Positions 1 to 5,615 of a stretch of DNA of 5,615 nucleotides are shown here, piece by piece; the first letter of the stretch is position 1, and each line of letters starts with the position of its first letter. Made by a program: the position numbers and the translations under genes. The notes under the pieces were generated by a model that saw only the letters and a program-made list of their open reading frames with translations, searched no databases and had not been told where the DNA came from. The stretch comes from Sphingomonadaceae bacterium (lineage in GTDB: Bacteria > Pseudomonadota > Alphaproteobacteria > Sphingomonadales > Sphingomonadaceae): NCBI GenBank assembly GCA_016462305.1, contig JAEMTM010000118.1:1-5615 (forward strand). Direction: 5' to 3'.

Positions 1-2663
<2,663 letters not shown>

Positions 2664-2673
2664 GCCGCGATAA

Positions 2674-2678
2674 TCCTT
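2674..2678 (-). promoter_or_regulatory. Ribosome binding site of gyrA supporting the GTG start
   Basis: On the minus strand AAGGA lies 10 nt before GTG at 2663. It decides the start, because no ATG, GTG or TTG lies in frame between this site and the upstream TAA. Confidence 0.6.
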
Positions 2679-2681
2679 ATA

Positions 2682-2710
2682 TTTTTATGATCGCGTAACC
2701 CTAGACCCAA
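2682..2710 (-). promoter_or_regulatory. Possible gyrA promoter
   Basis: Reading the minus strand, TTGGGT (2705-2710) and TAAAAA (2682-2687) are separated by 17 nt, a usual sigma70 spacing. The -10 match is imperfect (TAAAAA against TATAAT), and the -10 lies only 18 nt from the start codon, which would leave a very short leader. The call rests on spacing and AT-richness. An alternative is transcription that reads in from the reductase gene upstream. Confidence 0.3.
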
Positions 2711-2761
2711 CGCGCCGAAATGGCCACATGCGACTGCCCTAATTGCCCGGTTTTCACCAGC

Positions 2762-2770
2762 TTATCCACA
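2762..2770 (+). promoter_or_regulatory. DnaA box (perfect TTATCCACA) upstream of gyrA
   Basis: TTATCCACA is identical to the strong E. coli-type DnaA-binding 9-mer. It lies in the gap between the reductase gene and gyrA, 98 nt ahead of the gyrA start codon, and reads away from gyrA. By simple counting an exact 9-mer is expected about 0.04 times over both strands of the whole window, so its place in a 127-bp promoter gap is notable. Binding by DnaA and an effect on gyrA are inferences; a single box does not make an origin. Confidence 0.5.
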
Positions 2771-2775
2771 GATTC
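2771..2775. promoter_or_regulatory. GANTC site, candidate CcrM methylation site
   Basis: GATTC directly follows the DnaA box. In Alphaproteobacteria the cell-cycle methyltransferase CcrM methylates GANTC, and methylated promoters can be activated by GcrA. The other GANTC sites I noticed in the window (near 1595, 1766, 2370 and 4660) are inside coding regions; this one is between genes. The role is inferred and assumes the host has CcrM. Confidence 0.4.
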
Positions 2776-2790
2776 ACACCTTGGCGGCGG

Positions 2791-3486
2791 TTAGGGTGCT
2801 ATCAGGCTTCCGTCATATGCAAAAATTTGCCCGCTTTGTTCCGGTTTCAGCCCATGGAGCGTATCAAGCATGTCTCCGGCAGCCCGGTTTGGGGTAAAGC
2901 GTTCATGGGCAGGATTGCCCTTGAACGGGGCGCTGAGCGCCGTCTCGACGGTGCCGGGATGTAGGCCGACGACAACGGATTGCGGATTTTTGCGCTGCCA
3001 TTCGATAGCGATATTGCGGATAAACATATTCAGCGCGGATTTTGATGCACGATAGCTGTGCCATCCACCCAAGCGATTGTCAGAGATGCTACCCACCCGC
3101 GCGGACAAGGCCGCAAAGCAGATCGGCCCTTGCTTGGCCATGATAGGCAGGAAATGCTTGGCGACAAGCGCAGGCCCTGCCGCGTTGATGCGGAAGTTTT
3201 CCATCATCCAGTCAGGATCAAGCTCGCGAAGGCTCTTCTCCGGGCCTTTTTGGGTCGAATGCAGTAGGCCGGTCGCAACAATGACCAGGTTTATGGGAGG
3301 ATGTGCACCCGTCAGAGAAGCGGCGGCGGCCGCAATGCTGCCCTCATCCGCTATATCCAAGGGCGGGGTGCTCTCGCGGTGAAACCGGACGACCTGGGCA
3401 TATTTTGGATCATTTTCCAAAAGCTCTGCCAGCGCGGCCCCAATGCCACCACGCGCACCAATGATCACTGCACTGCTTTCACCCAT
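2791..3486 (-). CDS. Short-chain dehydrogenase/reductase, C-factor (CsgA)-like
   Basis: This 231-residue single-domain Rossmann protein should be a cytoplasmic NAD(P)-dependent oxidoreductase; its substrate is unknown. The cofactor loop is GARGGIG (10-16). Arg37 after the second strand hints at NADP(H), and Asp44 fits the adenine-contacting position. VATG (70-73) stands where classical members have NNAG. Asn101, Ser128, Tyr145 and Lys149 (YRASK) form the expected catalytic tetrad, and LHPGT (175-179) follows. The stretch SARVGSISDNRLGGW (128-142) and the closing DGS match, from memory, a proteobacterial C-factor-like subgroup in which VATG also occurs, so VATG is probably a family trait. The ATG at 3486 is preceded by GGAG with a 10-nt spacer and starts directly before the first beta strand, so the N terminus looks complete. 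The gene is divergent from the TPR gene and in line with gyrA, 127 bp away, with no hairpin terminator seen between them. Confidence 0.9.
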   Translation of the reverse strand: MGESSAVIIGARGGIGAALAELLENDPKYAQVVRFHRESTPPLDIADEGSIAAAAASLTGAHPPINLVIVATGLLHSTQKGPEKSLRELDPDWMMENFRINAAGPALVAKHFLPIMAKQGPICFAALSARVGSISDNRLGGWHSYRASKSALNMFIRNIAIEWQRKNPQSVVVGLHPGTVETALSAPFKGNPAHERFTPNRAAGDMLDTLHGLKPEQSGQIFAYDGSLIAP

Positions 3487-3540
3487 TTGTTTTTTGCTCC
3501 GGTTCGTTCAACGGGAATTCATGCAATGGCGCTATGGCAA

Positions 3541-3569
3541 TTGCACAGACGATAGCAAGGTCCTATAAA
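3541..3569 (+). promoter_or_regulatory. Sigma70-type promoter of the exported TPR gene
   Basis: TTGCAC (3541-3546) and TATAAA (3564-3569) are separated by exactly 17 nt. A start site near 3576 would give a leader of roughly 40 nt. This is the best promoter match in the window and suggests good constitutive expression. No clear operator overlaps it. Confidence 0.65.
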
Positions 3570-3579
3570 CCAAGTTTTA

Positions 3580-3595
3580 GAAGCCCCAAGGCTTC
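3580..3595 (+). other. Small hairpin in the leader of the TPR gene
   Basis: GAAGCC (3580-3585) and GGCTTC (3590-3595) pair perfectly over 6 bp around a CCAA loop. It would lie close to the 5' end of the transcript, 9 nt before the Shine-Dalgarno sequence, and leaves that sequence free. No T-run follows, so it is not a terminator. A stabilising 5' stem is the simplest reading. Confidence 0.45.
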
Positions 3596-3604
3596 CTAAT
3601 TTGC

Positions 3605-3610
3605 GGAGAG
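3605..3610 (+). promoter_or_regulatory. Ribosome binding site of the TPR gene
   Basis: GGAGAG ends 4 nt before ATG at 3615 (GGAG ends 6 nt before it). It is a strong Shine-Dalgarno match at good spacing and fixes the start that gives a complete signal peptide. Confidence 0.75.
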
Positions 3611-3614
3611 TTAC

Positions 3615-4943
3615 ATGAAACTGGTTTCAAAATTTGCCCTCGCTTTGTCGTTGGTGGCGGTATCGGCTGCGTCTGCCGCATTTGCGCAGTCCAATGAAAA
3701 GCCCAAGAAGGAAAAAAAGGGCAAGGAAGCAGCCGCAGCGCCAAAGAAAAATTACTCCAAACCTTTCATCGCCGCTTATGTCCCCGTGGCGGATTTGTTA
3801 AACAAAACCAAGGACGCCGCAGCCGCCAAGGCAGAATTTCCAAAGGTTGTTGCTGCTATTGGCAATGACGATGACCGATACGAAGCGGGCATATTGGCCA
3901 TTAACATCGGCGCGGGGTTGAAGGATCTGGCGTTTCAGGAGCAGGGCATCGATTTGTTGATTGCATCGGCGTCAACCCCTGCCGATTTGAAGAGGGAATA
4001 CACGTTTCGCAAGGGTGCGATTGCATATGATAGCAAGAGATTTGCGGATGCCGAAAAAAATATGCTCGACGCCTATAATTTGGGGCACCGCGGCAACAAT
4101 ATCGAATTTTTGATTTCCAACACCATGTCGCAGCAAAACAAAGATGTTGAGGCAATTGCATGGATGGGCAAGGCGATTGATGCCAGCAAGGCAGCGGGTT
4201 CTGTGAATAAGACCTATCTCCTGCGTGCTGCCGTCTTGTCCGCTAAGGCGAAGAATTACGCAGGCGCATCCAATTTCTACAAGGATTTGATCATAGCCGA
4301 AAATAACCCGGATTATTGGCATGATGCGCTTGTGTTTTTTGGCCGCTCGCGGGACTTCAATCCAGAAGAAATACTCGACATCATGCGCTTGATGCGCGCC
4401 ACCGACGGTATTCGCTTTCAACAGGAATATACCGAGTATCTGGATAGCCTCAGCTATATCGGTGTGCGTTACCCGGCAGAAGCGGTTTCCTTGCTGGACG
4501 AAGGCTTCGCCAAGGGGTTGATCTCGCGCAACAATGTGACGTTCAGCGAGCGGTACAACGAAGCTAAGGCGCGTCTCGCGGAAGATACGCGCACGCTGGC
4601 CGGAACAATCGCGCCTGCTAAGGCAAGTCCGAAGGGTATGTTGGCATCACTTACCGGCGACTCATTCTTCTCACACAAGGATTATAAGACCGCGAAGGAG
4701 CTGTATGAAACGGCGTTGAGCAAGGCACCTGTTCTGGACAAGGACGGCGTCGATCAGACCGACCGCACGCGCTTCCGCCTTGCGATGTCCAAGACGATGC
4801 TTGGCGATTATGTGGGTGCGAAGGCCGACTTTGACATGGTTACCAGCGCGAACCGAAAGGCAATGGCCGAATATTGGGTGACATTCATTACCCACCGGGC
4901 AAATGCCGCAGCAACGCCGGCTGCGGCAGCGCCAGTCAGCTGA
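3615..4943 (+). CDS. Exported TPR-type repeat protein of unknown function
   Basis: This 442-residue protein begins with a clear Sec signal peptide: Lys2 and Lys6, a hydrophobic core at about 7-22, and a likely cut after AFA (22-24) before Gln25. There is no lipobox cysteine, so a soluble periplasmic protein is expected. The mature protein starts with a lysine-rich, low-complexity stretch (29-45) and then becomes largely helical. TPR-like helical pairs can be seen around 129-161, 199-232, 344-372 and 385-415, with typical A/G-x-x-x-x-Y/F patterns such as DYKTAKELYETALSKAP. The tail (430-442) is Ala/Pro-rich. TPRs usually scaffold protein contacts; no catalytic motif is visible. The protein resembles hypothetical TPR proteins of sphingomonads, but I recognise no named family. 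The gene stands alone between its own promoter and a strong terminator. Export is well supported; the function is unknown. Confidence 0.85.
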   Translation: MKLVSKFALALSLVAVSAASAAFAQSNEKPKKEKKGKEAAAAPKKNYSKPFIAAYVPVADLLNKTKDAAAAKAEFPKVVAAIGNDDDRYEAGILAINIGAGLKDLAFQEQGIDLLIASASTPADLKREYTFRKGAIAYDSKRFADAEKNMLDAYNLGHRGNNIEFLISNTMSQQNKDVEAIAWMGKAIDASKAAGSVNKTYLLRAAVLSAKAKNYAGASNFYKDLIIAENNPDYWHDALVFFGRSRDFNPEEILDIMRLMRATDGIRFQQEYTEYLDSLSYIGVRYPAEAVSLLDEGFAKGLISRNNVTFSERYNEAKARLAEDTRTLAGTIAPAKASPKGMLASLTGDSFFSHKDYKTAKELYETALSKAPVLDKDGVDQTDRTRFRLAMSKTMLGDYVGAKADFDMVTSANRKAMAEYWVTFITHRANAAATPAAAAPVS

Positions 4944-4962
4944 GATTTGGGTACATATATTC

Positions 4963-4992
4963 AAGAGGGCCCGCGCAATCGGGCCCTTTTTT
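4963..4992 (+). terminator. Intrinsic terminator of the TPR gene
   Basis: AGGGCCCG (4966-4973) pairs with CGGGCCCT (4980-4987) in an 8-bp GC-rich stem around the loop CGCAAT, followed by six Ts (4987-4992). It starts 19 nt after the TPR stop codon. The T-tract overlaps the TAA stop (4993-4991) of the convergent regulator gene. On the opposite strand the stem is followed only by TCTTGAATATAT, a poor U-tract, so termination there would be weaker. Confidence 0.9.
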
Positions 4993-5467
4993 ATGCCTGG
5001 GGAATAGGAACGCCGGGCTCGTCTTTGGCCGTGCGGATTGTCAGCGATGTTTTGACGCTGCTCACATTGGGTGCAGATGTCAGTTTTGAGGTCAGAAATT
5101 CCTGAAAAGACTGAAGATCGCGTGCTACAATCTTCAAAATAAAGTCTATTTCTCCATTGAGCATGTGGCACTCACGCACATCTGGTAATGCGCGGACATG
5201 GTGTTCAAACGCCTTTAGGTCATCTTCAGCCTGACTTTTCAGGCTAACCATAGCGAAAACGGTAATGGTATAGCCCAACGCGCTTGCGTCCACATCGGCA
5301 TGATAGGATTTGATCGTACCCATTTGTTCGAGCGCACGCATACGGCGTAAACAGGGGGGCGCGGTCAGGCCGACCTTATTAGCGAGTTCAACATTGGTTA
5401 TGCGACCGTCGGCCTGCAACTCGGCCAAAAGCTTCATATCTATCGCGTCAAGGTTCGTATTGGCCAT
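4991..5467 (-). CDS. Lrp/AsnC-family transcriptional regulator
   Basis: This 158-residue protein has the full two-domain Lrp/AsnC layout; E. coli Lrp has 164 residues. The N-terminal winged helix-turn-helix runs from LDAIDMKLLAEL (6-17) through the helix TNVELANKVG (24-33) to the recognition segment TAPPCLRRMRALEQMG (35-50). A linker leads to the C-terminal RAM/AsnC domain (about 66-142), which forms oligomers and binds amino-acid effectors; GEID (105-108) lies in its ligand loop region. Such proteins act on DNA as dimers to octamers and commonly repress their own gene. The ATG at 5467 gives the usual short N terminus (MANTNLDAID), although the Shine-Dalgarno sequence is weak (GGA, 12 nt away). 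The gene is convergent with the TPR gene and its stop lies in that gene's terminator. The regulated target, often a divergent neighbour, is beyond the right edge. The family is certain; effector and targets are not. Confidence 0.95.
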   Translation of the reverse strand: MANTNLDAIDMKLLAELQADGRITNVELANKVGLTAPPCLRRMRALEQMGTIKSYHADVDASALGYTITVFAMVSLKSQAEDDLKAFEHHVRALPDVRECHMLNGEIDFILKIVARDLQSFQEFLTSKLTSAPNVSSVKTSLTIRTAKDEPGVPIPQA

Positions 5468-5501
5468 GATCTAGTAATTTCCATTTCTATTTTGCCTTAT
5501 G

Positions 5502-5529
5502 CTTATAATATAATTATGTTACAATGCAA
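5502..5529 (-). promoter_or_regulatory. Promoter of the Lrp-family gene
   Basis: On the minus strand TTGCAT (5524-5529) and TATAAG (5502-5507) are 16 nt apart in an AT-rich region. A start near 5495 gives a leader of about 28 nt. The -35 lies inside the ATTGT repeat cluster, as expected for an autorepressed gene. Confidence 0.5.
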
Positions 5530-5546
5530 TTGTCCCATATTGTGAC
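5518..5546. promoter_or_regulatory. Candidate Lrp-type operator made of phased ATTGT repeats
   Basis: ACAAT (5521-5525) and ATTGT (5529-5533) form an inverted repeat around GCA and cover the -35 hexamer. A third copy, ATTGT at 5539-5543, lies exactly 10 bp after the second. On a wider scale GTTACAAT (5518-5525) and ATTGTGAC (5539-5546) are near-perfect inverted halves 21 bp apart centre to centre, about two helical turns. Lrp-family oligomers often bind several such phased AT-rich sites. Binding by the adjacent gene product is inferred. Confidence 0.4.
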
Positions 5547-5615
5547 GCCTTAAAATTGCGGCTTTCGCGTTACCGAAATCGGGTTTATCGCAAGGATGTT
5601 GCGGGTACCGGTCCA

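Noticed and set aside
2664..2790. A replication origin, because of the perfect DnaA box
   Set aside because: Only one box is present, there is no box cluster and no clear AT-rich unwinding element beside it, and the flanking genes are not typical origin neighbours.
2988..3290. Altered NNAG motif (VATG) as a sign of a degenerate or inactive reductase
   Set aside because: The catalytic Asn101, Ser128, Tyr145 and Lys149 and the cofactor loop are intact, and the C-factor-like subgroup appears to carry this variant normally.
3535..3562. A minus-strand promoter for the reductase gene (TTGCTA, 16 nt, CATAGC)
   Set aside because: The -10 match is poor and the element lies on top of the much better plus-strand promoter, so I could not separate it from chance.
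3972..4421. A 149-codon minus-strand open frame opposite the TPR gene
   Set aside because: The plus-strand gene has promoter, ribosome site, signal peptide and terminator; the antisense product has no recognisable domain.
4671..5171. A 166-codon minus-strand open frame spanning the terminator and the 3' half of the regulator gene
   Set aside because: It overlaps the Lrp-family gene in another frame and crosses the strong terminator hairpin; its product looks like an out-of-frame translation.
5596..5615. Start of a rightward gene at an ATG near the right edge
   Set aside because: Only six codons are visible, and the AAGG lies directly against the ATG with no spacer, so it cannot serve as a normal ribosome site. 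Positions 5547-5615 otherwise show nothing I can support.

Overview
The window looks like a piece of alphaproteobacterial chromosome, most likely from the order Sphingomonadales. Three things suggest this: moderate GC with AT-rich gaps between genes, the sequence style of GyrA (a second glycine-rich box in its last blade) and of the Lrp-family regulator, and a GANTC site of the CcrM type in a promoter gap. The taxon is inferred from protein style, not from a search. I see no mobile element, CRISPR array, tRNA or rRNA.

Layout from left to right. Positions 1-2663 (minus strand) hold nearly all of gyrA, DNA gyrase subunit A; only its last few C-terminal codons lie outside the window. The 127-bp gap 2664-2790 holds the gyrA leader, a perfect DnaA box and, directly beside it, a GANTC methylation site. 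Positions 2791-3486 (minus) encode a C-factor-like short-chain dehydrogenase/reductase that points toward gyrA, with no visible terminator between them. The gap 3487-3614 carries a strong sigma70-type promoter and a small leader hairpin for the next gene. Positions 3615-4943 (plus) encode an exported, lysine-rich, TPR-type repeat protein of unknown function. A strong intrinsic terminator follows, and its T-tract overlaps the stop codon of a convergent Lrp/AsnC-family regulator at 4991-5467 (minus). The last 148 bases (5468-5615) hold that regulator's promoter and a helically phased set of ATTGT/ACAAT repeats that could be its own operator.

The genes do not form one pathway. gyrA is housekeeping, the reductase and the TPR protein are poorly characterised, and the Lrp-family gene is a local or global metabolic regulator whose target is not visible here. 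I found no convincing new multi-gene system. The most interesting signals are regulatory: the DnaA box/GANTC pair ahead of gyrA and the phased repeats ahead of the lrp-like gene. The exported TPR protein is the least understood coding region.
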